Shown: in pieces, positions 10,825 through 20,455 of the stretch
Layout: each line of letters opens with the position of its first letter
How positions within the stretch are numbered: position 1 is the first letter of the stretch
Assembly: GCF_024362695.1 (NCBI RefSeq)
Contig: NC_065429.1
Span: 1,644,501-1,708,500 of the forward strand
Source: Pectinophora gossypiella
Taxonomy: Eukaryota > Arthropoda > Insecta > Lepidoptera > Gelechiidae
DNA length: 64,000 nt
Direction of reading: 5' to 3'
Notes under the pieces: model-generated
Databases searched by the model: none
What the model was told of the DNA's origin: nothing
The model's input: only the letters and a program-made list of their open reading frames with translations
Position numbers and translations under genes: made by a program

Positions 10825-11549
10825 AGAGTCTCATGTTGGTCAGGAATGACCGAGCGAACTTGGATACTGTGCTGTGGTATGTTGTTTCAGATTCACACAC
10901 GAGGACGTGTGTCGCGCAGGATGGCCGTGTCGGAGTTAGTTATGAATAAAGAAGAGAAATTGATCAAATTAGACACTATAATGAAGTTGCAACACTTCCA
11001 TCATGAAGTTGCAACGCTCCGACGTCAGGTGGCGTACGAGCAGAGCGGAGTGAAGTCGGGAGTCACTACAGAGTCGTCGTGTCGAGCGGACGTGCACTGC
11101 CGTTACAGTCGGGCAGTCTACCGCGAACCTTCGTCGTGAACGGACGTGTCGAATAATTACGATCGGAACGTGGAGTGCTATAGTCGCTCACCTATAACTT
11201 GTAGGGACGTCAAGAAAGTGTGATCGGAAAAGAGCACGTGTCCCGATGATTCGGTCCGAATATAGGAACCATGGGTGGTGGAGGGCAAGTAGAGGGCGAG
11301 TAGCCCCTTCGCGCTAACGTCCTTATGCGCGCTAGATAACGAGAGACTGTGTAACCATTACGAATACCGTGACGTTGCCGTGAGTGTGTACCTTATGCTG
11401 TGACTTTATTTAATCGTGATACAAAAACTATGTGGAAGTAAATAAAATGATTGTGATACTATTGACGGCCATTATTGTCTTCTAACGCCCACCCTCCATT
11501 CTGATGATAATGTTACGACCGACACCCACACTGATACGACATACATATC

Positions 11550-11840
11550 ACATCATCAGCCCATTAACGTCCCCACTGCTGGGGCACGGGCCTTCCCTAT
11601 GGATGGATAGGGAGATCGGGCCTTAAACCATCACGCGGGCCCAGTGCGGATTGGTGGTTATTAACGACTGCTAATGCAGCCGGGACCAACGGCTTAACGG
11701 GCCTTCCGAAGCACGCAGAAGCTCGAGATGAAAGCTTTTTTTTTTTGTGGTCACCCATCCTATGACCGGCCTTTGCAAAAGTTGCTTAACTTCAACAATC
11801 GAAGACCGAGCGTGTTTACCGCTGCGCCACCGAGCTTCTC
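11550..11840 (-). mobile_element. SINE-C (tRNA/5S chimeric head), full length
   Basis: Minus-strand copy. The tail (CATCATCAGCCCATTAACG) lies at the left, then ACTGCTGGGGCACGGGCC, the shared core (ACGGCTTAACGGGCCTTCCG), the 5S-like box (GTGGTCACCCATCCTATGAC, then GTTGCTTAACTTC) and the tRNA-like 5' end GCGCCACCGAGC. It abuts the truncated edge of the 3-kb duplication. No clear target duplication is seen here. Confidence 0.8.
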
Positions 11841-11845
11841 ACTTA

Positions 11846-12070
11846 TATACATAAACTTACGCCTATTTCCCACCGGGGTAAGCAGAGACTATGGAATTCC
11901 ATTTGCTTCGATCCTGACACACTTCTCTTGATTCCTCCACATTCATCAATCGCTTCATACACGCACGCCGGTTCAGAGTAGATCGTACTGAACCTTTTCT
12001 AAGGACATCTCCAATTTGGTCAATGTACGTCCTTCTAGGGCTTCCTCTGCCAGCCTTACCATCAACCTTT
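11846..12070 (-). mobile_element. LINE-J fragment: ORF2 C-terminus and 3' tail
   Basis: On the minus strand this reads the LINE-J C-terminal stretch also found at 52,457-52,680 on the plus strand. There the frame gives AGRGRPRRSYIDQIGDVLRK, then MNVEEAREV and a stop. The G.GRPR, IDQIG and VEEAREV patterns are typical of C-terminal tails of insect non-LTR ORF2 proteins. Confidence 0.6.
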
Positions 12071-12083
12071 GCCAGTTATTACT

Positions 12084-12198
12084 TACTTCATTGCACCAAA
12101 ATAAAAGAAAAATGTACAAAAGAGACTTACGAAGGTGCACGGCAAATGGCGACCTCATCGCTTGAACCTATTTCTTCCAGACAACCATAAGGTAAGGA
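12084..12198 (-). mobile_element. LINE-K 3' end fragment
   Basis: Contains TTCATTGCACCAAAATAAAA, GGCAAATGGCGACCTCATCG and TTCTTCCAGACAACCATAAG, matching 1,857-1,976 closely. Truncated at both ends. Confidence 0.5.
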
Positions 12199-12244
12199 AG
12201 AAATAAACACTTGCAGAATAATAGAACCTCAATTTCATAAGCAC

Positions 12245-12476
12245 AGAATAATAGAACTGAATTGTATACCAATATTTTATGTTTATTTTTATTTTTTTAA
12301 AGAACGTCTAGGGCCCTGTGCCGAGGTTTTTCTTGCAGCTTCTTTTCCCCGGCTATACAGGTTGTGAGAAGCTGCAGTAGTTTTAGGCGGATGAGACGTT
12401 TGTTATGTAAAAATTGACGATTCAAAGTGTAACTATGTTACCTACTAAATGAAGATATTTTTGAATTTGAATTTTA
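12245..12476 (+). mobile_element. LINE-M 3' UTR end with GAATTTGAA tail
   Basis: Includes GAACGTCTAGGGCCCTGTGC and AGCTGCAGTAGTTTTAGGCG and ends with TTTGAATTTGAATTTTAATT. The same sequence lies inverted at 57,997-58,250 in the reductase gene, where it adjoins a C-terminal RT reading. It is therefore the 3' end of a CR1-like LINE. Confidence 0.6.
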
Positions 12477-12606
12477 ATTCGATGCCCTTGACAGAATGCA
12501 GCGACGTGTTATCCATATAACAGGTGATGAAGCAATTACCAAACACCTGAAACTGCTTCAGATTCGCAAAGACGTTGCATCTCTGAGCGTCCTTTATCGC
12601 ACATAT
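12476..12606 (+). mobile_element. RT C-terminal fragment of a non-LTR element, cut by MITE-N
   Basis: A continuous frame reads LDRMQRRVIHITGDEAITKH and then LQIRKDVASLSVLYR. The LDR.Q.R..-hydrophobic-GD pattern followed by LR.DVASL..LYR is characteristic of the region after the RT fingers and palm in CR1/Jockey-type ORF2 proteins. The frame is broken exactly where MITE-N begins. Confidence 0.6.
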
Positions 12607-12984
12607 TGGCCCCGATTCCTGCAGACACCGCCTAATTTTATTTAAAGTTATATCCGTCATTTTCATATCCGTCGAAAAGGAAAGGGACGGATGATTCACA
12701 GCTCTTAATTTTAGGAAGAATGTGTGAATGAATGAATAACCCGGGCGAATCAAAAGGTACGTCGCTGGTATGCAATCCGTTTGACGTGCTGTCTATTTAA
12801 CTGTGTCGGGTTATTGACGGATGCAAAATTTTTAGACGGTTGGTTTAGATTTGTGCTTAAAATTGACGTGTGTTCCATAAATTTTATGCTTGTCGATTAC
12901 CCGTCCCTTTCCTTTTCGGCGGATAAGAAAATGACAGATATAACTTAAAATAAAATTAGATGGTATTTACAGGAATTAGCACCA
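12607..12984 (+). mobile_element. MITE-N, full length
   Basis: A 378-bp noncoding element with long terminal inverted repeats. The left end TGGCCCCGATTCCTGCAGAC pairs with the right end TACAGGAATTAGCACCA. Inversion extends about 95 bp inward through TTATCCGCCGAAAAGGAAAG. Other copies: 25,908-26,274 (-), 28,181-28,561 (-), 37,708-38,085 (+), 40,647-41,024 (+) and 41,026-41,393 (+). The transposase family is not known. Confidence 0.8.
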
Positions 12985-13028
12985 TTACAATGCTCTGAAG
13001 AAGTGTTTGCCGTGATCACACCCTCAAT

Positions 13029-13150
13029 CGATCAATCAATAATACTTTATTGCACAACAACATATACAAAGGACATAAACATACGAATAAAAACATAAGC
13101 ACAATAGGCGGCAATTATTGCTAAACAGCAATTACTACCAGGCAACCTTA
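13029..13150 (-). mobile_element. LINE-K 3' end fragment
   Basis: Carries AATACTTTATTGCACAACAA, then AGGCGGCAATTATTGCTAAA and ATTACTACCAGGCAACC, the minus-strand LINE-K end. Confidence 0.55.
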
Positions 13151-13182
13151 GGGAAAAGCGCCTTCACTCCCCAAAACGTTTT

Positions 13183-13667
13183 GTGTTCATTCTGCCAACC
13201 ATTGCCCAATGGCTCAAATTAGCTTCCAAACGTTTTTTCGATTCTGCTCCGCACCACCCAAATCCCCTGGTAGTTGCGGCTTCCGAGTACATTCCGCTTA
13301 GGGACGGTACTGAAAAGTATCGGCGTCCGAAGGACGTAATATACGATCCCGACGACCCGATTACTCTAGCCATAGAGGCAGCCAATCAGCTCGCGACACC
13401 AAACACTTCAGGTCCCCGATACCGACCCCGCCGGCGTGGTCGACGATTTCCCTCATTCAGCGCTTATCGCTATCGACCCACTAGGGTCGATTAATTCTTT
13501 CAAATATTTTTCCTCTCAGACGACGCCCTGAGCCGAGGTTCGCGCCCAACTGGGCACCCTCAGGCCTGTCGTCTTAAACGTTGTACCGGGTGAGAGCCTT
13601 CAGCGCTCCCCATTTGTCCGGCCAAGTAGTTAATGCCATCTGCGGCAAATCTACAATAAATCACGTC

Positions 13668-13690
<23 letters not shown>
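13183..13690 (+). mobile_element. LINE-D (Jockey-like) 3' end with poly(A)
   Basis: The best LINE-D copy. A 103-codon C-terminal ORF2 reading ends at 13,494. It contains HHPNPLVVAASEYIPLRDG, RRPKDVIYDPDDPITLAIEA and an Arg-rich end. A 3' UTR follows with TTTGTCCGGCCAAGTAGTTA and TCTACAATAAATCACGTC, then about 25 A. The HPNPLV.AA..Y.P and RP..VI.DP.DP pattern is the usual C-terminus of Jockey-clade ORF2. The 5' part is missing (typical 5' truncation by target-primed reverse transcription). Confidence 0.7.
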
Positions 13691-13698
<8 letters not shown>

Positions 13699-13845
13699 TG
13701 TTCATTGATCTGGCCAAACTACATCATGATGTGGCCAACGAATGATATTCTATTTCATGAAATATGACCATTTCATGAAATGATGGAGCACATCATGAAA
13801 TGATCAATTCTATGATCTGGCCACGACATATACATTATACATCCA

Positions 13846-13928
13846 TGCAAGATGAACTAAGTACCCACACCTCACCGAGCTTTCTGTTAGAACAACGTGA
13901 TAGGTGAGCCGTATCGCCGTCGGTGATG
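13846..13928 (+). repeat. Dispersed repeat G copy
   Basis: Carries CATGCAAGATGAACTAAGTA, CTCACCGAGCTTTCTGTTAG and GTGATAGGTGAGCCGTATCG. It matches the inverse of 55,858-55,988. Confidence 0.6.
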
Positions 13929-13929
13929 T

Positions 13930-14870
13930 GTTGTGTACGAATAATTAATTAAGTAACTAAGTAAGTTACCTACCTACATAATTAATTATATACAAACTAT
14001 AACTTACAGTATATAAGCGGTTTTTCAAATGGGTAATTACAGAAAAAAACTGCCTTAATTATAATTTCACACCACTACTTAATTTTTTTTCAAAATTACA
14101 TTATACAATATCGTCTTTTTCTAGTGTTGTATCTATTATTATAATAATTATTGCACGGGATTCTAATTAGCCAGCATTAGTATATAATAGGAGGTATTAC
14201 ACAGCTAATTTATAATGCTATAACGACAGTAACATGTAGTGATGCGCCGTGAGAAAGTAACTGTTATAAGTATTTGGTAACAGGTGATCACAGATACTGT
14301 TTTACTGGTAAACGAAACATATATTTCTCTCTCTCTCTCTCTCTCTCACGCACACAGACACACACACACACACACACACACACTTCTGACGTTTCATGGC
14401 CGTGTTGTTCATTTTGCTCGCTCCCGAAAAAATCGAAGTTTATCCATAATTATTTGTTACTTCCATGCCCATAATCCTTCAGATAGCTTTTTCATTTTTT
14501 TTTTCATTTACTTAAAAATAATAACTTTTGTAATTTTACAGAATCACTTGTTCTATAAACTCTTGCAGACATGATTTCCTGACACAATAGTACAATACTA
14601 GAAGTATTATCTGTACTAGTTAGTAATAGACAATTATCTTGCCAGCAGCGGGTGGCTGCGCGGCCGCAGGTTGTGTGTGGGCACGTGACAACAACATCAC
14701 ACAACATAGCATCACGGCAGTATCTCAGAAGGGGTAGGCAGAGGTGTATAGCATACAACGTCCTCGTCAGCTATATTTAAGTCCCAGTTCTTTCAAATAC
14801 AATCGTCTCAAACGCCATGAGCCAAAGTTCACGTCCAAAAACTTTTCTCATTTTATTCCCATTTATTAAT
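13930..14870. other. AT-rich intergenic stretch with microsatellites
   Basis: No gene recognised. A CT repeat (14,326-14,347) is followed by a CA repeat (14,359-14,382); the two open frames running through them are low-complexity artefacts. GC rises locally at 14,640-14,700. Confidence 0.55.
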
Positions 14871-14875
14871 ACATG

Positions 14876-15060
14876 ATGATTCGTGCTTCGGAAGGCACGT
14901 TAAGCTGTTGGTCCTGGTTACAACTTACTGATGTTAGTAAGTAGTCGTTACATGAGCCATGTCAGGGGCCTTTGGCGGCTCAAAAATAACCCTGATACCA
15001 AGGTTGATGAGGTTGGTAATTCACCTTACAACCCACACGATAAAAGAAGAAGAAGAAGTC
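14876..15060 (+). mobile_element. SINE-A, 5'-truncated
   Basis: Starts within the shared core (CGTGCTTCGGAAGGCACGTT) and runs through the A tail (GGGGCCTTTGGCGGCTC, ending CACACGATAAAAGAAGAAG). The head is missing. Confidence 0.7.
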
Positions 15061-15290
15061 TTGAAATGTAAATAATGTTATGTTCAAATCAACACCAAAT
15101 CAAATCACGAGTACATTAAAGGAACTAGTACGATATACCAGCATCAAGGTCCCCTCCCTAGTAAAGACGCGTTAATAATAGGTAGCATAATGCTGTAACA
15201 TAGGTGTTAACTTAACGAAGAAGGTGTGAAGTTACGCAGGTGTAAAGATAACAAGTAAGATTTAATTATACATTTATTTACTTAGAACCA

Positions 15291-15386
15291 GCCTCCGTGG
15301 TTTAGTGGTTAGAACGTTAGGCACACGATCTGGAGGTCCGGGTTCGATTCACGATAGGGACATTGTCGAATTCAACTTGTGAGACT
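15291..15386 (+). mobile_element. SINE-B head interrupted by LINE-D
   Basis: Complete tRNA-like head with B box (GGGTTCGATTC) and the body start (GACATTGTCGAATTC), then an abrupt switch to LINE-D at 15,387. The SINE resumes at about 15,735 (GTCCTTTACGG, then AAAAAGTAAGATGATTCCG). Confidence 0.65.
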
Positions 15387-15683
15387 CTAGCCATAGAGGC
15401 GGCCAATCAGCTCGCGACACCAAACACTTCAGAACCCCGATACCGGCCCCGCAGGCGTGGTCAACGATTTACCTCATTCAGCGCTTATCGCTATCGACCC
15501 ACTAGGGTCGATTGATTCTTTCAAATATTCTTCCTCTCAGACGACGCCCTAATCCGAGGTTCGCGCCCAACTGGGCACCCTCAAGCCTGTTGTCTTAAAT
15601 TTTGTATCGGGTGAGAACCCTCAGCACTCCCTATTTGTCCGGCCAAGTAGTTAATGTCATCTGCGGCAAATCTACAATAAGTC
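15387..15683 (+). mobile_element. LINE-D 3' end ending in a fold-back
   Basis: Matches 13,370-13,670, from CTAGCCATAGAGGCGGCCAA to TCTACAATAAGTC. Instead of poly(A), the next 13 bases are the reverse complement of the LINE end, giving a perfect palindrome at 15,671-15,698. This points to snap-back synthesis or an inverted second fragment at the junction. Confidence 0.65.
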
Positions 15684-15833
15684 GTGACTTATTGTAGATC
15701 TCACAAGCTTTTATTTGACGTGTCAAAAAAACTGTCTGTCCTTTACGGACTTTGTTCGAAAAAGTAAGATGATTCCGTGGTTCGAAGGGCAAAAAAGATG
15801 AATTTATTTTACTTAGCCTAGAATTTTGGGTCA

Positions 15834-16012
15834 TCATCATCAGCCCATTAACGTCCCCACTGCTGGGGCACGGGCCTTCCCTACGGATGGATAGGGAGAT
15901 CGGGCCTTAAACCATCACGCGGGCCCAGTGCGGATTGATGGTTATTAACGACTGCTAATGCAGCCGGGACCAACGGCTTAACGTGCCTTCCCAAGCACGG
16001 AGGAGCTCGAGT
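15834..16012 (-). mobile_element. SINE-C, 5'-truncated
   Basis: Minus-strand tail and core only: CATCATCATCAGCCCATTAA through CTTCCCAAGCACGGAGGAGC and CTCGAG. The tRNA/5S head is missing. Confidence 0.7.
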
Positions 16013-16344
16013 TACAATTACAAATACATGAATATCGATAATGTTTTCCGAAATGAGCCCATCTCTATTCGTCGCGATTCTTCCAAGCCATTTACCTTAA
16101 GCTCTTGGATTTTTTTTATTTTCTCCGCTCATTCCAACTGATTCGGTTTATATCCGTGAAAATAGTTTCCAAGATTAACTTTTACAATTTAAAACGGGCG
16201 TTACGCAAGTTGTTTGGTGGAAATTGCTTTTCAACGATAAGATTAGTCCATTTACCCGATCTACTTGGGTAATGTAAACTGGATCTATTTGTTAAAGATC
16301 TTTTTTTAAGTTTGTTACTTTTTTATCACCTGGGTATAAAAAGC

Positions 16345-16481
16345 CCACATCGAAGCAATTCATCTAAAAAAAACAATATTGCTATTTGACATTTGTTTGC
16401 ATTGAGCACTTACATATAATACGCATGTGCGCAAATGTCAAATTGCAATATTGCTTTCATAGATGAATTGCTTCGATGTGG
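16345..16481. mobile_element. MITE-P, 137 bp with perfect 22-bp terminal inverted repeats
   Basis: The left end CCACATCGAAGCAATTCATC TA is the exact reverse complement of the right end at 16,460-16,481. The inner sequence is also largely self-complementary (GCAATATTG, TTTGACATTTG). A broken copy lies at 54,433-54,510 in reductase intron 2. Noncoding. Confidence 0.75.
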
Positions 16482-16507
16482 CCATTTTAACCCCTCTGAT
16501 TGTTCGA

Positions 16508-16660
16508 CAGGTAAGATGATTCTGTGCTTCGGAAGGCACGTTACGCCGTTGGTCGCGGGCTCCTAGTCCAAACAACACCAACCAGCAGTGAAAGTGGTGA
16601 CCCCTCCTCAGGTTTTTCCTCCGGTTGAGAGGAGGCCTGTGCCCAGCAGTGAGTTAAGAT
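16508..16660 (+). mobile_element. SINE core with a third tail type
   Basis: The shared core (TGTGCTTCGGAAGGCACGTT) is joined to a tail unlike A, B or C. It contains CAACCAGCAGTGAAAGTGGT and ends in the RTE-like GAGGAGGCCTGTGCCCAGCA. Confidence 0.55.
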
Positions 16661-16754
16661 AACAAAATAAAGAAATCAAAAATCGACCTAAGTTAACAAT
16701 AACATAACTCAATGAGCGTTTGTGTGGGTCCACTAAAGAGCATAGGATCTATTT

Positions 16755-16885
16755 TTTTTGTTGACGCGACTTATTGTAGGTTTGCCGCAAATGGCACTAA
16801 CTACTTGGCCGGTCAAATGGGAAGCGCTGAGGGCTCTCACCCGGTACAAAATTTAAGACAACAGGCCTGAGGGTGCCCAGTTGTA
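16755..16885 (-). mobile_element. LINE-D 3' end fragment
   Basis: Minus orientation: GACGCGACTTATTGTAGGTT through TTGGCCGGTCAAATGGGAAG and CTGAGGGTGCCCAGTTG. Confidence 0.6.
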
Positions 16886-17150
16886 ATGTTTTTTTTAGGG
16901 TGAATAAGCCAGATTACACCCTCTCCCCTATTCGCGAGGGTAAGTGTGACTTCACTTATCACTACACACAAACGGACACCAAGTGAATTCCAATACATTA
17001 ATCTTGCAGAAAATATTCTGTAAGTTGAGTTTATCAATATGTTGAAAGCAACAGATGTCAGGGGGAATGCTAGTGTTGATTTTGTTCATAGTTTGTCGAT
17101 TAAATAACATAAGTTCTCAACCACCCATTTGGGCTAGTCAGAGCTACATA

Positions 17151-17438
17151 ACGACCTCCGTGGTCCAGTGGTTGAGCGTTAGGCTCACGTTCCGGAGGTC
17201 CTGGGTTCGATTCCCGGTGGGGACATATCAAAATACGTTGTGGTCCCTAGTTCGGTTAGCACCTGATTGTCCGAAAGTGAAATGATCCGTGCTGCGGAAG
17301 GCACGTTAAGCCGTTGGTCCCGGTTACTACTTCTTCTCGTCTATACTTGTGAGGTGAATTACCAACCTCATCAACCCTGGTGTCAGGGTTACTATTGAGC
17401 CGCCAAAGGACTACGTACTTACATCAGTAAGTAGTACA
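17151..17438 (+). mobile_element. SINE-A with an inverted tail
   Basis: The head, body and core read on the plus strand to about 17,330. From there the A tail reads on the minus strand (CTTCTTCTCGTCTATACTTG, then TCATCAACCCTGGTGTCAGG and TACATCAGTAAGTAGTAC). Another short plus-strand tail piece follows at 17,455-17,495. The switch lies within the repetitive TACTACTTACTGATG region, suggesting template switching or inversion. Confidence 0.65.
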
Positions 17439-17836
17439 GTAGTAGTATCAGTAGTAGTACTAATGTAAGGGGCCTTTGGTGGCTCAATAGTAAAAACACC
17501 TTAGTAGGTGTCTGCACGAATCGGAGCCTAAGTCTACATAATTTAAACTTATGCGTTGCTCGGTACGTTTCGTAACACAATAATTAATGATGTAAAACAA
17601 AAGACGACTACTATCGGTACATGAAAGAAATACGCTAGCTTTGATGTGCCGGCGTGCGTGTATGTATGTCTTATGACGTATGTATGTATGTATGAGTGTG
17701 TGTGGGTTGCTATTTGAGTGTACGCAAATCGCTTATGCTTTTGATGTCTTTGAAATGATCTGAAATGTTGTGTAAGAAACCTACATCAATAGGTATAATT
17801 TAAAGTAGGTAAATAAAAATAGAAGTAGGCGAGGTA

Positions 17837-18454
17837 TACAGGGTGTTAGTGATATCGTAACAAATACTGAGAGGGATGATTCAGACCGTGATTCTGAGTT
17901 GATATCAAGTGAAATTTCCGTTCAGAAAATTCATGATTTTAAAGAATAAAGAATTAAATAAATTTATTGCCAGTAACAATTTACATTTGCTATATAAACT
18001 AGGTAATTATGAATATTGCAAATACGGGCAAAAGGAAATGGCTCAGCTGGTGCTGTGACGGAGCCATGCCATGGCGCCATCCAGCGCTGGTTTTCAGTCA
18101 TTTCCTCTTCCTGGGATATTGTGCGGAGGTAATTGTCAACGAGGGCTAGAGGACATTAGATAGAATTATACAGTAGCTTTAGGTAGAAAAAAGAAACAAT
18201 AAAAAGTCAATCAAATAAAATTATAAGTAAAATAAAAAAAAAACAAAAAAAAATAAAATAAAAATAATAATAATATAATATTTGTAGTAAATTATAAGTA
18301 ATTTGTAAGTGGTAGTAGTAGTCTCTTGAGTGAGTTGAGTATTTTATTTTAATCATTTTCCATTCCATACTTTTGCGACGGTAAATTCCACTTGATATCA
18401 ACTCAGAATCATATTCTGAATGATCCCTGAAACTTTTCGTTACGATGCCTTGTA
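17837..18454. mobile_element. MITE-Q long form with about 95-bp inverted ends
   Basis: The left end TACAGGGTGTTAGTGATATC through GAGTTGATATCAAGTGAAAT is inverted at the right end (ATTCCACTTGATATCAACTC through CGTTACGATGCCTTGTA). Both ends lie at TA dinucleotides. A compact copy is at 34,713-34,942, and fragments are at 24,634-24,690, 26,847-26,925 and 31,032-31,083. Noncoding. Confidence 0.7.
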
Positions 18455-18465
18455 TATCACGGCTA

Positions 18466-18651
18466 TCTTCTTCTATCGTGTGGGTTGTGAGGCGGATGAC
18501 CAACCTCATCAACCCTGGTGTCAGGGTTATTATTGAGCCGCCAAAGGCCCCTGACGTGACTCATGTAACGTCTACGTACTTACATCAGTAAGTAGTAACC
18601 GGGGCCAACGGCTTAACGCGCCTTCCGAAGCACGGATCATCTTACTTACGG
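18466..18651 (-). mobile_element. SINE-A, 5'-truncated
   Basis: Tail and core in minus orientation, adjoining MITE-Q: TTCTATCGTGTGGGTTGTGA through CGCCTTCCGAAGCACGGATC. The head is missing. Confidence 0.7.
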
Positions 18652-18669
18652 CTATTTTATATGTGAGAT

Positions 18670-18755
18670 ATATACAAGGACCCGTGATAGACCAGTTGGA
18701 AGAACGCTCAAACACTTTGAGGTTGCAGGTTCGAAACCCAGCCCATGCCAATAAT
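18670..18755 (+). mobile_element. SINE-E head
   Basis: tRNA-like head with a degraded A box (TAGACCAGTTGG) and a B box (GGTTCGAAACC). It is followed directly by LINE-D sequence, a second example of a SINE-E head joined to LINE-D. Confidence 0.6.
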
Positions 18756-18767
18756 TTCGAACCTAAG

Positions 18768-18895
18768 CCGAGGTTCGCGCCCAACTGGGCACCCTCAGGC
18801 CTGTTGTCTTAAACGTTGTACCGGGTGAGAGCCCTCAGCGCTCCCCATTTGTCCGGCCAAGTAGTAAAAATGCGGCAAATATTCATTAAGTTAGC
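18768..18895 (+). mobile_element. LINE-D 3' UTR fragment
   Basis: GCCGAGGTTCGCGCCCAACT through CATTTGTCCGGCCAAGTAGT, ending in a damaged ATGCGGCAAATATTC. Confidence 0.6.
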
Positions 18896-19049
18896 AAGCA
18901 AAGGTTCATTAAACATACGTTATAGATTCATACATAACTACAGTATATTCCTTATTTGGAAGTAACAAGTATACTAGTCTTCAGTGAACCAACTTTCATA
19001 GCATTCACCACATGGCCGGACAAATGGGTCAACCAATCCATAAATAACC

Positions 19050-19288
19050 GTTAGGCTAGTTTCCAACTATTCAAATCGGTTACTTTTTACTAAACGTCAA
19101 AACACGACATTACTATCGGATTTGTATGAAAAGGCACACTGTGACGTCATAGAAAAACGTGATAAAATGTCGGACTTAAAATCCATAAATAAGTTAAATA
19201 GAAAAAAGAAAATGTTTTTCGTTAGTTTTAGATCTGTTTTTATTGAGTAAGTAATCAGAATTTCATAATTTATTACAATTACTACCTA
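19050..19288 (+). repeat. Dispersed repeat F
   Basis: Shares TTACTTTTTACTAAACGTCA, CGTGATAAAATGTCG and TTTTCGTTAGTTTTAGATCT with 32,433-32,665 and 53,551-53,765. Three copies of about 230 bp, noncoding, probably a nonautonomous DNA transposon. The ends are not well defined. Confidence 0.6.
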
Positions 19289-19289
19289 G

Positions 19290-19439
19290 TACGGTCACGA
19301 GCATTAATATGTATATATACACTTTGGTACCATGTCACATTAACTTTTTTGACAAATTGAACTGTAAGTCTCACTAAATGTCAAATATGTTAGTGCGATA
19401 GAGTCCTGAAGTGGGTACATTATATTGCTCATGACTGTA
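19290..19439 (+). mobile_element. MITE-S, TA-flanked
   Basis: About 150 bp, starting TA-CGGTCACGAGC and ending GCTCATGACTG-TA. The ends are imperfect inverted repeats over about 30 bp. Seven full copies in the window all begin and end at TA, the hallmark target of Tc1/mariner-type transposases. Confidence 0.8.
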
Positions 19440-19674
19440 CACGACCCAATTCAATATTGCATTTGCCTCGAATCGCACCTTTTGCCCAGACAAGTGACAC
19501 GAAAATCTTCCAAATATCGATACTTCCTCATCACTGCCCCCTCTAAACACAATATGTTTCCCTCTCGAGAGGGCTGAGAGGCCGGGAGGGCACAGAGTGT
19601 AAATATTTATGAGACGTTTTGCTTTCACGGTTAATGATTACTAATTCGATTACTAGGGTGACTGTTTGTTTTGA

Positions 19675-19925
19675 GATGTTTCCCTCAATCAGCGCTTATC
19701 GCTATCGACCCACTAGGGTCGATTAATTCTTTCAAATATTTTTCCTCTCAGACCAATCGGGCGCCCTCAGGCCTGTTGTCTTAAACATTGTACCGGGTGA
19801 GTACCTTAAGCGCTCCCCATTTGTCCAAAAGTGAAATGGTTCCGTGCTTCGGAGGGCACGTTAATCGAACCCTGATCTCCAGCTCGTGAGCCCAACGCTG
19901 TAACCACTAGACAGAGGCTGTTAAC
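19675..19925 (+). mobile_element. LINE-D fragment followed by a scrambled SINE core and head
   Basis: 19,675-19,828 matches the LINE-D C-terminal and 3' UTR region with an internal gap. At 19,828 it changes to the SINE core in plus orientation (CGTGCTTCGGAGGGCACGTT) followed by the SINE head in minus orientation (TCGAACCCTGATCTCCAGCT through GTAACCACTAGACAGAGGC). Core and head thus have opposite polarity. Confidence 0.5.
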
Positions 19926-20455
19926 AAGGATGTAACAAAGCTTATAGTAATAATTTGATAATCGCCCCCAAAGGGCTTACTTATCACCCCAACTGTGTTT
20001 ACCGCCCCCAAGCAGCCAGGGGGCGGTATGGATTTATTATTATTAACTCCGGTTATGTTTTGCGGTTGATAAGATTACGCTTTCACCCCAAGTGGGGTGG
20101 ATAGAGCTTGTTTATTGAATGGCAAATTTTACACCATTACGTAAGGATTATGATAGGGTGGGGTTAGTGATTGTAGAAGTTTTTTTTGTTTGGTTTTGTT
20201 CTTAACCTTAGACGCAAAACGACAGGGTGTTATAAGTTTGACGTGTCTGTGTAAATGTGTATGTGTCTGTCTGTGGCATCGTAGCTCCCAAACGGATGAT
20301 CCGATTTTAAAGCGGCTTTTTTTGTTTGAAAGGTATATCAGTCGAGAGTGTTCTTAGCTGTGTTTGGTGGAAATCGGTACAGTGAGAAAGCGTTCTACCA
20401 ATTGGACCACCACGGCTTCAGTGGGACGATCCAACTAGTAAAAGAAGAATAATTA

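Larger units (their letters stand above)
8741..11541 (+). repeat. 3,077-bp tandem duplication, second unit (truncated)
   Basis: Near-identical to 5,664-8,464. It ends at 11,541-11,542, where an inverted SINE-C begins a few bases later, so the last 275 bp of the unit are absent. The near identity implies a recent duplication, gene conversion, or an assembly artefact. Confidence 0.85.

Noticed and set aside
5664..11541. LTR retrotransposon with 2.8-kb LTRs (TG...CA ends)
   Set aside because: No primer-binding site after the left copy, no polypurine tract before the right copy, only 275 bp of noncoding interior and no matching 5-bp target duplication at 5,659-5,663 and 11,542-11,546.
14274..14574. 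Two overlapping frames with Ser-Leu and Thr-His runs
   Set aside because: Products of CT and CA microsatellites.
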